37,823 nucleotides of DNA from assembly GCF_000312125.1 (NCBI RefSeq), contig NZ_HE978643.1, positions 297,452-335,274 of the forward strand, written 5' to 3'. The position numbers and the translations under genes are program-made. The notes under the pieces are model-generated. The model had not been told where the DNA came from and did no database searches. It was given only the letters and a program-made list of their open reading frames with translations. Position 1 is the stretch's first letter, and the number at the start of each line of letters is the position of its first letter. Positions 23,990 to 32,777 of this stretch are shown one piece after another. The stretch comes from Timonella senegalensis JC301 (GTDB lineage Bacteria > Actinomycetota > Actinomycetes > Actinomycetales > Cellulomonadaceae).

Positions 23990-24379
23990 TCACCATCCAG
24001 GTGTGAATGCCAGTGGAGAGGAGAATCCATCGCCCACTGGTACGGGCAAGAGGCGTTCCCACTCTTCATCTGTGAGTTCGAGTTTGCCGCTCGAGCGGGA
24101 CGAATCGATGGTCTGCTGAATGGTCGCGTCGTCCACGGACCGTGAGAAGGTGCGCAGGCCTTGAGGGTTCAGTGCCTTGCGGGTCACTGCGTCCACTTCA
24201 ATGTCTGCGACAGTCTCACGGTCCAGGAGTCCGGAGTTTACGCGTTGATCAAGGTCCGGGAGTCGAGTCTTGATTAGGCGTTCCACCTTGTCCAGCCACT
24301 GCTGGATTTGGGCTTTTTCCGGTTCGACGATGGTGCGGCCCAATTCGGTCCCGACTTGGTCGACGGTTGCGTATGTCAT
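23990..24379 (-). CDS. Head-tail adaptor protein (Gp19/Gp15-like)
   Basis: 129 residues from ATG 24379, with AAAGGTGG upstream. It has the helix-rich pattern of Gp19/Gp15/Gp42-type connectors: a TYATVDQVGTELGR start, QIQQWLDKVERLIKTRLPDL, then a conserved-looking FSRSVDDATI. Such proteins form the ring under the portal. It lies directly after the capsid genes. Confidence 0.8.
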   Translation of the reverse strand: MTYATVDQVGTELGRTIVEPEKAQIQQWLDKVERLIKTRLPDLDQRVNSGLLDRETVADIEVDAVTRKALNPQGLRTFSRSVDDATIQQTIDSSRSSGKLELTDEEWERLLPVPVGDGFSSPLAFTPGW

Positions 24380-24393
24380 GACCGCACCACCTT

Positions 24394-24783
24394 TCACTCA
24401 GCTTCGAGCATCTCGATGATCTTCGCCTTGGTCGCGTCTGCAGGGACGGTCAGCCCCTTGGAGGTTGCGTAGGCGACCCACTTGGCCTTGGACTCGTTCT
24501 CGGCCGGACGGATCGCACCGGAGGTCTCGGAAGTGTCGTCCTCGTCCTGAGTGCTATTGGCGTCGGCTGTGGTTGTGCCTTCGCCTTCGTCCGCTGCCTT
24601 GTCGTTTGCGGTCGTAGTGTTTGCGGCCGTGGTCGTGTCCGTCTCTTCGACGTCAGCCCACACGTTCGGGTTTGTGATCAGTGGTTCTGCCCAATCCGGG
24701 ACGGCAGCATCGGGGCCAAAGACCTCGATGCTGCCGTTCTCTGGATTGCGCAAAGCCACCATTGCGGTGAGTTTGCGAGTCAT
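24394..24783 (-). CDS. Small head protein with acidic linker and LEM/HeH-like end
   Basis: 129 residues. A beta-like N-terminus (about 1-45) is followed by a long Thr/Asp/Glu/Ala-rich linker (about 46-95) and a C-terminal ~35-residue helical unit of the pattern W-A-x-x-G-L-x-V-P-x-A-x-K-x-x-I-I-x-M-L, typical of HeH/LEM or Rho-N-like nucleic-acid-binding modules. I use ATG 24783; a GTG at 24789 overlaps the capsid stop. Possible head accessory protein. Confidence 0.66.
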   Translation of the reverse strand: MTRKLTAMVALRNPENGSIEVFGPDAAVPDWAEPLITNPNVWADVEETDTTTAANTTTANDKAADEGEGTTTADANSTQDEDDTSETSGAIRPAENESKAKWVAYATSKGLTVPADATKAKIIEMLEAE

Positions 24784-24785
24784 GA

Positions 24786-25799
24786 TCACAGCACCTTTGC
24801 GACCAGGGAGAGGTCCGCGTTCGCGAGCACTGGAAGTGCGATCGCGTCGGAGATGATCTCGGCGATCATTGGTGGCTTTTCAGCCTTGTATGCGCCCACC
24901 ACGATGCCCGGCTCTGCGCCATCTTCGATGGCGTAGTCGGAGTCCTGAGAGGTCAGAGTCTGTCCCCAGAAGGTCGCTCCGAGCTCGGTGCCTTCCCAGT
25001 CGGTCGTCTCGACTGCCTCGGGGAGGAAGATCAGACGGTCGTCTGGGATGACGCGGCCCTTCGAGGTGCGGCGGTTGTACGCGGTCAGGGTTGGCAGGTT
25101 CAACCCGGACAGGATGGTGTTCACGTCGTCGATGGATGCGCGTCGGGCGCCACCGTTGACGAGTTGGGTCTGGAAGGCAGGGTTTCCTGCGATCGCAGAG
25201 ATCACGCGGCTGGAGGTCAGGATCGTGCCTGGATCTACGCCGTTGGTGTCGGAGTAGAGTTGCTTCCACGCCTCGAAGTCTTCGAGGATGTCAGCGGATC
25301 CAGACCACAAAGTAGCGGCCGTGACGTTGTGGGCAGCCTTGCGTCCGAAGTCATCACCCTGTGGGGAGAGCTCGGGGATGGTGGCGATACCGGTTACCAG
25401 GACCTCGCCGCGCAGTCGCTCGACGCGGTCGGATACTGCCTGGACAACCCGGCGGGTAGTCGCGAGGATCTCCTTGAGCATGCTGGTGTCTGCGGCGTTG
25501 CGCAGGCGAAGCTGCTCATACTCAGAGACCGGCAGGTTCTGGCCGACGGCAGGCAGTTCGAGGATGTGCCGCTTGCCGGTTGGGCGGGAGCCAATCTCTG
25601 GCTCTGCGTCGTAGGCGCGGTAGTTCGCCTCAGGCACGAGGCCTGCCTGCCCGGCAACGAAGCGCACGAGGATGTCGGAGACATCGCGGTTCGGGAGCCA
25701 GCGCGCCAGCGAGCCCTTCCGGGCCTCCTGCTCTGCGAGTGACTCGCGTGCGTACCCAGTCAGAGTTGCTGGGTCGATTACATCAGTCCAAAGAGCCAT
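24786..25799 (-). CDS. Major capsid protein, E family
   Basis: 337 residues, in the length range and place of the lambda gpE-type capsid family (Phage_cap_E). Features include the N-terminal arm with GYARESLAEQE, the ELPAVGQNLPVSEYE region and a C-terminal SDAIALPVLANADL. It is preceded by scaffold and decoration genes, the standard order. It has the HK97 fold in all known members and assembles the icosahedral head. Confidence 0.9.
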   Translation of the reverse strand: MALWTDVIDPATLTGYARESLAEQEARKGSLARWLPNRDVSDILVRFVAGQAGLVPEANYRAYDAEPEIGSRPTGKRHILELPAVGQNLPVSEYEQLRLRNAADTSMLKEILATTRRVVQAVSDRVERLRGEVLVTGIATIPELSPQGDDFGRKAAHNVTAATLWSGSADILEDFEAWKQLYSDTNGVDPGTILTSSRVISAIAGNPAFQTQLVNGGARRASIDDVNTILSGLNLPTLTAYNRRTSKGRVIPDDRLIFLPEAVETTDWEGTELGATFWGQTLTSQDSDYAIEDGAEPGIVVGAYKAEKPPMIAEIISDAIALPVLANADLSLVAKVL

Positions 25800-25812
25800 T
25801 TGGGCCCTCCTT

Positions 25813-26199
25813 TCAGGCTACGAAGACGAAGGTGGTTTCCCCACGCTTCGCGCCCGTAGGTGCGGTGAATGACACGGGGAGTTTGCTGGTTTTCACTCGG
25901 CCGTGGTCGATCAGCGGCACAGCGAAGTCCGCGGTACCTACGACGCTCTGGTTGGTGAGGATGAAGCCTGCGAGGACACCCGCAGCCGTGGTGGTCTCGG
26001 CGGCTGGGTCATACGGGACAAGTCCCGTACCAATCCGCGCGACGGGGGTGCCCGAAGGGATGTAGCCCTTTGGGTAGTGGGTTGCCTTGGTGAAGGCGGA
26101 CACGTCGAGGGTTTCGGTGCGGGCGTTGCTGATTCCGTGCGCGCTTCCGAGCCACGAGAAATCGCCGCCGCCAACCTGTTCAGTAGTCAGTCGAGGCAT
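25813..26199 (-). CDS. Head decoration protein
   Basis: 128 residues, beta-rich, with a glycine-rich N-terminus (VGGGDFSWLGSAHGI). It sits between scaffold and E-type capsid genes, where lambda has gpD-like decoration proteins that stabilise the expanded head. ATG 26199 has a GGAG-type site upstream. Confidence 0.8.
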   Translation of the reverse strand: MPRLTTEQVGGGDFSWLGSAHGISNARTETLDVSAFTKATHYPKGYIPSGTPVARIGTGLVPYDPAAETTTAAGVLAGFILTNQSVVGTADFAVPLIDHGRVKTSKLPVSFTAPTGAKRGETTFVFVA

Positions 26200-26215
26200 A
26201 GTGCTCTCTCCTTTG

Positions 26216-26791
26216 TCAGTTGGTCTTCTTGGATGGGTGCTGCTCAGCCCAGAGGTCTCGTCCTGCTGAGACGCTCTTTGCGGTGGACTTGGAGCCGCCG
26301 CCCTGGTGTGGGTCTGGCTTTGGTGTGGACTTCGTGCCTACGAGGTCCTTGAATGCCTTCGCGTCGGCTTCGATCTCTTCGCGAGTCGAGCCCTTCAGGC
26401 GGGATGCGAGCTTGATGTCGAGGCCGATCTCCGCAGCCACCTCGTAGCACAGAAGCTGCGATTGCGAAGCGGCGAGTTCCGACTGTGCGGTGCCGAGGTC
26501 GTCCTTGATGCGCTGCTCGTCGGTTTTCTTGGAGTCCTCGAGTTGCTTCTCAAGGTCCTTGACCTTCTGCTCAGCCGCCTTGCGGGCGTCACGCTCAGTG
26601 GTCAGGGCCTTCTTTCCTCCCTCACCCAACTTTTCGTCGCCGTCAGGATCTGGGGCAGGATTCTTAGAGGTCTTGTCGTCGCCAGTGGCAGGATCCGCAG
26701 GGTCGGCAGCGACAAACCGGATTCTGCTCCATCGCGGATGCGTGAACCCGGGGGTGGGGGTGTAGCGGGTCTTGAGAAGGGTCGTGCTCAT
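26216..26791 (-). CDS. Scaffolding protein
   Basis: 191 residues from ATG 26791, with GGAG upstream. The order is a short N-terminal region, an acidic low-complexity segment, a coiled coil (about 62-120, rich in Lys/Glu/Ala), and a basic C-terminus that would bind capsid protein. This is the classic scaffold plan and the gene precedes decoration and capsid genes. The frame extends to 26902, but no good start lies there. Confidence 0.86.
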   Translation of the reverse strand: MSTTLLKTRYTPTPGFTHPRWSRIRFVAADPADPATGDDKTSKNPAPDPDGDEKLGEGGKKALTTERDARKAAEQKVKDLEKQLEDSKKTDEQRIKDDLGTAQSELAASQSQLLCYEVAAEIGLDIKLASRLKGSTREEIEADAKAFKDLVGTKSTPKPDPHQGGGSKSTAKSVSAGRDLWAEQHPSKKTN

Positions 26792-26851
26792 GTGCTTATC
26801 TCCATCGCGGAAAGCATCCGGACGCCTCGCGCGGCCGGAAAAGGGGTATGC

Positions 26852-26882
26852 AAAACGCCCCACAGCATCGGGCTGTGAGGCG
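26852..26882 (-). terminator. Hairpin terminator after the MuF-like gene
   Basis: On the minus strand an 11-bp stem with one G-U pair (26872-26882 against 26856-26866) is followed by TTTTG. It separates the MuF-like gene from the scaffold gene and may lower read-through. Confidence 0.65.
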
Positions 26883-26894
26883 CTTGGTTCGGGG

Positions 26895-28127
26895 CTAGTC
26901 ATTAAAGACTTCGCCGCCGGTGCTAAGCCATCGCTTGTAGTCGGCTTCGGCTTGTGCTGCTAGCTGTGGGGTCAGCCCTTTCCCATCGCGGGAGTAGGGG
27001 TTTCGGCCTTCGAGGACTGCTTTGTAGCGGGCCTCAGAGTCGAAGAGTCTGCGCTCAGCGGCGGTCATGGTGTAGCGGCTCGAAGGATCGCGCATCCCGG
27101 TGCGACGCGACTGCTCGACTGCGGTGCGTGCACCGACGCGGCGGCCACCTGCTCCGAGCGCTCCGAAGCCTTCTCGATGACCTCGGATTGACCCCTCAGG
27201 GACTTGGCCGCCGGGCAAGAGGTAGTTGTGCTCGATCAGGAGTTCTCGGGCTCGCTCGCGGTTTCCTGCGGCTTGCCGATAGATTCCTTCTGGTGTGAGG
27301 CGACGACCTTCGAGGCCTCGAGAGTATCCGCGACGAGTGAAGCCCTCGGAGGTGGTGAGGCCTCGTGCAGAGCGGCTGGCGTTGACAACTTGGAAGATGT
27401 CCGAGCCGTCACGGATTGCGTCAGCGCTTGCTTTCCCGAATGCTCGGTCTTGCTCGAGCGCGGTCATTCCCTTGAAGACCTCGTAGGGGTCGTCGATGTA
27501 GCCTTCGGCTTTCGCCCCGGCATACTTCTTGGAGGTCGTGGCCACGTGCGTGCAGTTGCATCGCGGGTGCCGTTTGAATCCGGTGTTCCAGCGGAAGATC
27601 TTGCCGGCAAGGACAATGCACCGAGAACAGGCGCCCGGTCCAACCATGCGTATGTAGGACACCGAATCTCTGGCCGCGATGTCCGTGGACGCGGCAAGCC
27701 GGGCAGAGTCCCGAACTTGGGTGCGTGTGATGCCTTGGAGCAGGAGTCCACCGCGGCGCAGTGCTTCGACGGGGGGTACACCTTCCCCGATCAGGGACTT
27801 GGAGTAGCTCACTGGCCGGTCTAGGACGGTGGTGAGCGTCGCCCCTGACGATGCGATGCCCGCGGAAGCGGACGCCCTGGCAATCGAGGTGGGCGGAGTC
27901 CATAAGCCTTGGTCTGCGAGGACGAATGACGAGTAGATCATGCCCTCGACAGCTGCTTGAAACTGTGCGTCGGCGAAGACCTGCGTGACGCGGGGGAGAC
28001 GCTCATTCCACGATCCACTTATCGACGAGGGTGTGATTCCGCGCCACAACTGGTCGGCTTCGCGTGTAGCCTTCGCTACGATCTCGGCCACCGTCTTCTC
28101 GTGTTCAATTGCGGCTTCGAACGCCAT
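26895..28127 (-). CDS. MuF-like minor head protein
   Basis: 410 residues, directly downstream of the portal gene, as for Mu gpF/SPP1 gp7-type proteins, which are packaged in the head and may act on DNA ejection. A cysteine/histidine cluster at about 175-205 (GACSRCIVLAGK and HPRCNCTH) fits the zinc-binding motif of this family. The basic C-terminal ~130 residues show no toxin motif that I can name. It starts at ATG 28127, two bases from the portal stop. Confidence 0.86.
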   Translation of the reverse strand: MAFEAAIEHEKTVAEIVAKATREADQLWRGITPSSISGSWNERLPRVTQVFADAQFQAAVEGMIYSSFVLADQGLWTPPTSIARASASAGIASSGATLTTVLDRPVSYSKSLIGEGVPPVEALRRGGLLLQGITRTQVRDSARLAASTDIAARDSVSYIRMVGPGACSRCIVLAGKIFRWNTGFKRHPRCNCTHVATTSKKYAGAKAEGYIDDPYEVFKGMTALEQDRAFGKASADAIRDGSDIFQVVNASRSARGLTTSEGFTRRGYSRGLEGRRLTPEGIYRQAAGNRERARELLIEHNYLLPGGQVPEGSIRGHREGFGALGAGGRRVGARTAVEQSRRTGMRDPSSRYTMTAAERRLFDSEARYKAVLEGRNPYSRDGKGLTPQLAAQAEADYKRWLSTGGEVFND

Positions 28128-28129
28128 GG

Positions 28130-29482
28130 CTATTCTTCACCGTCGATGTCCGGCTCCAGGGCGTTCCACTCGAGTCGGAGTTCTTCCTGGCGGTATGCCC
28201 GCTCGCGCTTCTTCTTGGCTTCGCTCCATCCGAGCTCGTCTTGTGCGCCTTGCACGGAGAGTATTGCTTTCCCGCCAGCGAGTTTGGTGACTGCGTCGGC
28301 CTTCTGCGCAACGGTTGGTGTGCCGGCGTCGTGCCATTCGGTACGTATTTTGTTGCCGTCAGGCCACTCTCCGGTGGCGAATCGCTCGGAGAGTCCCATG
28401 ACCCAGCCCCACCCGTCACCCCAGTCGGTCTGCTTGCGCTCGACGTTCTTGACTAGTCGCGACTCGTCCGCGCGAATAGCGCCCTCGGCGGCAGGGTTCA
28501 CCGTGGAATCGGTGAAGTACCGGACAGGTAGACCGGAAATCGAGGCGACGAGGCTGCCGTACTTGTCGACGACCTTGGTGAAATTCTCAAGGTTGGCGGC
28601 GTCAAACTGCCCAGCGGTGAGTTTAGGGTCGCTGTGCACCATGAGCGACGTGTAGTAGGCCTCCCAGACAGGCACTGGTTGGCCGGTCTTTGGGTCGACC
28701 ATCTTGTCCTTGTCCGCGCCAAAAAGGTAGCGCGTTGGGACTGCCAAGCCTTCTTGCGCGAGCTGGAGATTGGTCAGTGCACGGGCGCAGGCGTCGGTGA
28801 GTGGAATGGACGCGGCCATTTCGGAGCGACCCATCCACGTGCCGGCGCGCCTGCGGTTGAGGAACATCACGAGGGGCACGCGGCCTAGACCGTGGTCGTC
28901 GCGGTTTGTGACCTCCCAGCCGTTGCGCGACGCACGCAGGTGGATTGTCGAGCCGGGCAGGAAGAGCGTCCTGTTTCGAGCTCCGTCCCAGTCCTTGAAG
29001 GACCGCAGAGCACCCACCATGCTTCGCTGTGCGGTATCTACGGCGGCGACCATCTGCTGAGAAGGCTCGATGCGGATGAACGGCTTTTTCGCATCCTCTG
29101 GGTTGGTGCCCACGGAGACGAATCCGCGTCCGAAGATCATCGTCTCTTTGTGGAGGATGGGGGATTCGGACTCGAGGTTGTTGTCTTCCCATCGCTCGGT
29201 GAGTTTTTCGGACGCTTTGTCTTCGCCAGGGAGCATGAGGGCCTTGACGTCGAGTCGGCGTTCCACCTCGTCTACGACGGTTTGTGGCCATGCGACCTGT
29301 GTGACGAACCGTCGCAGTTCGGGTGGGACTGCGATGCCGATCTGCTCGAGGCGGTTTGTGGCCTCGTAGTATGCGTCGTTGAGAGTGTCGGGTTTTTCGA
29401 CTTCGCGGGCCTTCTTGTTGAGGTGCGAGAGAATCCGGCTCTCATCGTCGTTGAGTTTGGATGCCTGCATGAGTGTTGTCAC
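28130..29482 (-). CDS. Portal protein, SPP1 gp6-like
   Basis: About 450 residues, between the large terminase and MuF genes, with the general features of SPP1-gp6-type portals: an N-terminal helical region, a central wing with DGARNRTLFLPGSTIHL and long C-terminal helices. Twelve copies form the DNA channel at one head vertex. I prefer the GTG at 29482, which has GGAGG five bases upstream; the GTG at 29488 would overlap that site. Confidence 0.9.
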   Translation of the reverse strand: MTTLMQASKLNDDESRILSHLNKKAREVEKPDTLNDAYYEATNRLEQIGIAVPPELRRFVTQVAWPQTVVDEVERRLDVKALMLPGEDKASEKLTERWEDNNLESESPILHKETMIFGRGFVSVGTNPEDAKKPFIRIEPSQQMVAAVDTAQRSMVGALRSFKDWDGARNRTLFLPGSTIHLRASRNGWEVTNRDDHGLGRVPLVMFLNRRRAGTWMGRSEMAASIPLTDACARALTNLQLAQEGLAVPTRYLFGADKDKMVDPKTGQPVPVWEAYYTSLMVHSDPKLTAGQFDAANLENFTKVVDKYGSLVASISGLPVRYFTDSTVNPAAEGAIRADESRLVKNVERKQTDWGDGWGWVMGLSERFATGEWPDGNKIRTEWHDAGTPTVAQKADAVTKLAGGKAILSVQGAQDELGWSEAKKKRERAYRQEELRLEWNALEPDIDGEE

Positions 29483-29491
29483 GGGCACCTC

Positions 29492-31117
29492 CTACCTGAA
29501 CATGAACATGACGTCGTCCTTGTCGCTGGTCCATCCCTCGGAGCGCGCGTCACAGGCGGCTTCGTGGGCTAGGACGTCGGCCATAAGGACGTCGATTTTC
29601 TGGTGGTCGGATGGTTTGGCGAGAATGAACTTGTCGCCTTGCTTTGCGGCCATGCGGGCGTTAGTTGCGCAGGTGAGGAAGTCGTCTTCACCGTCATGGG
29701 TGGAAATGCCTTCGATCATGTCGGAGCGGTAGCGCACGAGGGCCTGCCACATCTTGTCGATCTTGTTTGTGGGCCATTGGATGACCACTTCATCGCCGAA
29801 TTCGAGTGCCCATTCTTCGATTTCTGTGAACCAGTCGAAGGGGTCGCAGTAGAACCTTTTGACGTTGTATTTCTTGAAGAGTTGGCGGACAGCCGCGTGG
29901 ACTTCACCGCGGGGGATTTGCCCTCCCCATTCCTCGGGCTTCCACACGGTTGTGCGTTCTTCGCCGCCGACCGTGTACGTAGGCGTAAAGCGGTGGCCGT
30001 CCTTGGTTTCAGCACGAATGGCCGACCAGTCTCCCGATCGAGAGCCATCGAACGCGAGGACGATGTCCTTTCCGATCTCCACTTCGTCTTGAGATCGGTC
30101 GATCCACTTCGAGAGGAGGTAGGTGCCTTTACCTTGGACGAGTCGGTTTCCGTAGAATCGCTCAGCCTGGGCTGGGTCGGTCTCGACAAGCTCAGCGGCT
30201 TCCGCGTCGATACCGTTTGGGTCCACCCATGGCGAGTCCGCGTACACGTGGACGTGGATCTTGTGACGATCGCGCTTGAGTTTGTAGTTCAGGTCGCGAG
30301 GCGGTTCGCGGTAGTACCGGAAGATGTCCTTGGACTTGGACGCGAATCCTTGCTGCGCGGCAGAGTTCTCGATGGGGTCCCACGGGTTCGTGAGCTCGAT
30401 AGTGCGGCCCTGCATACCTGCTGCAGATCGCCTGATGTTCTGCCACGTGTCGAGAACCTTGTTCGCTGACGTGTACAGACCTGACTCGTCCGCTAGCCCA
30501 CTCGTGAACTGCTTTCCCAGTTTCGACTTCGCCGCGCTGGACAATGGGAGGATCATGCCGCGGTTCGGGAGGCGCACGAAGCCCTCACGAACTTTGAGCA
30601 CGTCATCGAGTGGCCCGGTCGTGATCATCGTCTGCAACGGCTCATACACGTTCGCTGTCTGCGACTCTGCGAACGCCAGCAAACCGATCAGTGACTTCTT
30701 GCGGGGAGCACCCATCGCTTCGCCTGGCTGGTACTCGTACACCCACCCGCACCCGCAACCGTGGTCAGAACACTGGTAGAGCTCTCCACCCTTCGCCCAC
30801 CCAACAAACGTCGACGGGCCGGCCGCCTCAGCGAGCAGCATTCCAGCACCCCACGGCGACTTTCCACACTTCTGCGGACCCACAATGATGGATCGCCGGT
30901 AGTAGAAAGGCTCAAGGATGCGTGCAGGATCAAACTTCGCGGTGGCTTTGATTCTGTAGTGATTTGTCGTGCAGAAGAGCTGCCAGCCATTGAAGATCAG
31001 AGGATCGCCATCGAAAACACCGCCAGGGACAATGCAGTGCCGTTCCACCCAGTCGGTGACGATGAACCCGAGGGTGTGAAGAGGATTGAATTCGAGGGCG
31101 AGGCCGTCAGCCGACAC
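29492..31117 (-). CDS. Terminase large subunit
   Basis: 541 residues, the DNA-packaging motor and nuclease. The ATPase half has Walker A GPQKCGKS (about 80-87) and Walker B with Asp210-Glu211 (SGLADES). The nuclease half starts near residue 345 with LAFDGSRSGDW, whose Asp would bind metal. A small cysteine-rich insertion (CSDHGCGCG, about 116-124) sits between Walker A and B and might hold zinc. It starts with GTG and overlaps the small terminase gene by 11 bases. Confidence 0.94.
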   Translation of the reverse strand: MSADGLALEFNPLHTLGFIVTDWVERHCIVPGGVFDGDPLIFNGWQLFCTTNHYRIKATAKFDPARILEPFYYRRSIIVGPQKCGKSPWGAGMLLAEAAGPSTFVGWAKGGELYQCSDHGCGCGWVYEYQPGEAMGAPRKKSLIGLLAFAESQTANVYEPLQTMITTGPLDDVLKVREGFVRLPNRGMILPLSSAAKSKLGKQFTSGLADESGLYTSANKVLDTWQNIRRSAAGMQGRTIELTNPWDPIENSAAQQGFASKSKDIFRYYREPPRDLNYKLKRDRHKIHVHVYADSPWVDPNGIDAEAAELVETDPAQAERFYGNRLVQGKGTYLLSKWIDRSQDEVEIGKDIVLAFDGSRSGDWSAIRAETKDGHRFTPTYTVGGEERTTVWKPEEWGGQIPRGEVHAAVRQLFKKYNVKRFYCDPFDWFTEIEEWALEFGDEVVIQWPTNKIDKMWQALVRYRSDMIEGISTHDGEDDFLTCATNARMAAKQGDKFILAKPSDHQKIDVLMADVLAHEAACDARSEGWTSDKDDVMFMFR

Positions 31118-31646
31118 CAGGAACTACTTGCATCCGGGAGCGTGAGCCTCCGGAACTGGCAATGGGCTTCTTCGTCGCTGACTTCTCAGCGAGCTCGTCG
31201 CGCGCGATAGCCCAACCGTTCGCAATAAGTCCGGCGGGGGAAAGCCCGATCTGATCTTGCAAGCGGAGTAGCGCGCCCTTGTCAGCGGCTTTGGCCTCGT
31301 GACCTTCGCAGATCACGAAGGTACGTACCCACATGGCGACTGTCTGCCACCGCCACGGTTCTAGCGACCAAGCGCAGGCTTGCGGGGTGGACCATGCCCA
31401 TTCCCACAGTTCTTGCTCCCGGTCCGCGACGTCCTCGGTCAGTTCTTCGTCAGTCACCATCTTCTTGCCGCCCTGGTCGTCGAACGACATCACCAAGACG
31501 GGACGTTCCATCAACGGAAACGCTGGGACCTTACCGGTGTAGCCCTCCGAGGGGAGAGACGTAAGCGTGAAATTGCGACGCTCCGAGCGCCCCGAGTTCG
31601 GGTTTGGTTTCGGTCCAGATTGCGTGCGATAACCACCACTGGTCAT
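31107..31646 (-). CDS. Terminase small subunit
   Basis: 179 residues from ATG 31646, with GGAGGTG six bases upstream. The basic N-terminus (SGRSERRNFTLTSL) precedes acidic and Trp-rich helical segments (ELWEWAWSTPQACAW) and a helical oligomerisation-like part. It would bind the packaging site and hand DNA to the large subunit. The HNH - small - large terminase order is common in cos phages. Confidence 0.82.
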   Translation of the reverse strand: MTSGGYRTQSGPKPNPNSGRSERRNFTLTSLPSEGYTGKVPAFPLMERPVLVMSFDDQGGKKMVTDEELTEDVADREQELWEWAWSTPQACAWSLEPWRWQTVAMWVRTFVICEGHEAKAADKGALLRLQDQIGLSPAGLIANGWAIARDELAEKSATKKPIASSGGSRSRMQVVPGVG

Positions 31647-31822
31647 AGTCGGGCACCTCCTTCGGCATCGCGCCAAAAAGCAGAAAACCGGGCATCGCGC
31701 GCCGGTCGGAAAACTTTTGAACCCTCCGCACTTTTTTCAGACCTCACCGTCGGTCTATAGGTCAGGCGCCTTTGCCCCACCCCCCTGGGGTAGCGGCAGG
31801 CCCTCAACCTTGGCGCTCGCGG
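31647..31822. other. Non-coding gap between HNH and terminase genes
   Basis: 176 bases without a supported gene. It holds two direct copies of GGCATCGCGC (31664 and 31691, 27 bases apart), A/T-tract patches and a CCCCA/TGGGG inverted repeat near 31778. The placement suits a packaging-protein binding site, but nothing proves it. Confidence 0.35.
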
Positions 31823-32152
31823 TCAGCGGTTGCGCAGTGCCGCAGCGTGCTTTCCTGCGGCTGAGCGGTTGCAGGTGGCGTGCTCGGGGCCGGTGTAGAA
31901 GGTCCTCGAGTCGGAGTGTCCGAGGTCCCAAGGTGTGCCGGGGAGTATCTGCCTCCAGCAGCGCGTGCAAGCGACCTCCTCGCCGGCATCGATCTTGGCT
32001 TGCCAGCGTGCGCGTTCGGCTTGGTGTGCGCTTCCGTAACCGCGTTGGGTTGATGTCCCGCGCGCTCTGTCTTTCTCTCGCTTGCACCAAACACAGATCG
32101 TTGAGCCATCAGTAAGAATGCGAGGGCACTTGCTGCACACACGTCCGGACAT
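31823..32152 (-). CDS. HNH endonuclease
   Basis: 109 residues from ATG 32152, with GGAGG upstream. Two CxxC pairs at the N-terminus (CSKC, CVWC) form a zinc ribbon, followed by QRGYGSAHQAERARW, a CTRC pair, DLGH and EHATCNRSAAG, the HNH core that phages encode beside terminase. In related phages this protein cooperates with terminase in cutting the cos site. The frame runs on to 32353, but that part is low-complexity and has no good start. Confidence 0.88.
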   Translation of the reverse strand: MSGRVCSKCPRILTDGSTICVWCKREKDRARGTSTQRGYGSAHQAERARWQAKIDAGEEVACTRCWRQILPGTPWDLGHSDSRTFYTGPEHATCNRSAAGKHAAALRNR

Positions 32153-32282
32153 GAGGCCTCCAAGGCAGGCTGGAGTAGCCGCAGCTACTTGAGTGAAGGA
32201 GAAAAGGAGAACGCCAGAACAGGCAGTGCATGTGGCATACGCGCAGGGGCGGTCCACCTCGTGGGTGGCAGATGGATGGGTG

Positions 32283-32471
32283 CTACCAGGCGGTGTAGAT
32301 GGGCGGTGGTTCACTACCGAGGCGCAGGTACTTTTTCGCGTGCATGCGCTCACGCTTGGGGTTCTGTGGCTTGCATGCGCAGTGATGATTGCGGCAGTGA
32401 AACTCAGTGCGGTGGGGGCGGGTGTCGCGGGTCGCGGTACCGTGCCGGGTGATGAATCGTCGTTGAGCCAT
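32283..32471 (-). CDS. 62-residue basic Cys/His protein
   Basis: Begins at ATG 32471 with GGGGGGTG seven bases upstream. Very basic, with a compact HCRNHHCACK cluster that could bind zinc or nucleic acid. It lies between the HNH gene and the tRNA genes. No family is recognised; the longer frame to 32681 runs through a tRNA-like gene and is not used. Confidence 0.42.
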   Translation of the reverse strand: MAQRRFITRHGTATRDTRPHRTEFHCRNHHCACKPQNPKRERMHAKKYLRLGSEPPPIYTAW

Positions 32472-32590
32472 CTGTCGCACCCCCCAATGAATGCGCGACC
32501 GCGTAGTGGGCGATGCGTGGAGTCTGCTCGGGTTACGCGCCGAGTCGCGGACTGTCCCCGTCAGGTGTCTAGGTCGCTTGCCTAGGGTCG

Positions 32591-32695
32591 TGGAACTGGC
32601 AGGATTCGAACCTGCGCCTTCCGCTGCTTGTCCTTGCGCTGACGCCTTGCGCATGTAGGGGGCGATGCGGTGTTCTGCCACTGAACTACAGTCCC
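32591..32695 (-). tRNA. tRNA-like gene with oversized anticodon region
   Basis: On the minus strand the acceptor GGGACTG pairs with CAGTTCC (one G-U), the D arm is GTTC-AGTGGCA-GAAC and the T arm is GCAGG-TTCGAAT-CCTGC, all intact. Between D stem and T stem there are about 56 bases where about 23 are normal. CCGC and GCGG, placed with a five-base variable loop, could be the outer anticodon stem, leaving about 33 extra bases inside, including a repeated GCGCAAGG. No anticodon can be assigned safely. It may be a defunct tRNA, one with an insertion, or an unusual RNA. No CCA is encoded. Confidence 0.6.
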
Positions 32696-32777
32696 GTGCG
32701 ACTGCTTACGGCAGCCAGTCGCCCCGTTTTTTCATACGATGCCATCGGAGGCGGGCTTAGGAGGCCCCTCGGCCTCG

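Noticed and set aside
32283-32681. Longer version of the 62-residue Cys/His protein running through the tRNA-like gene
   Set aside because: The upstream part is the tRNA-like gene itself; translation through a folded acceptor/T arm is unlikely and ATG 32471 has its own ribosome binding site.
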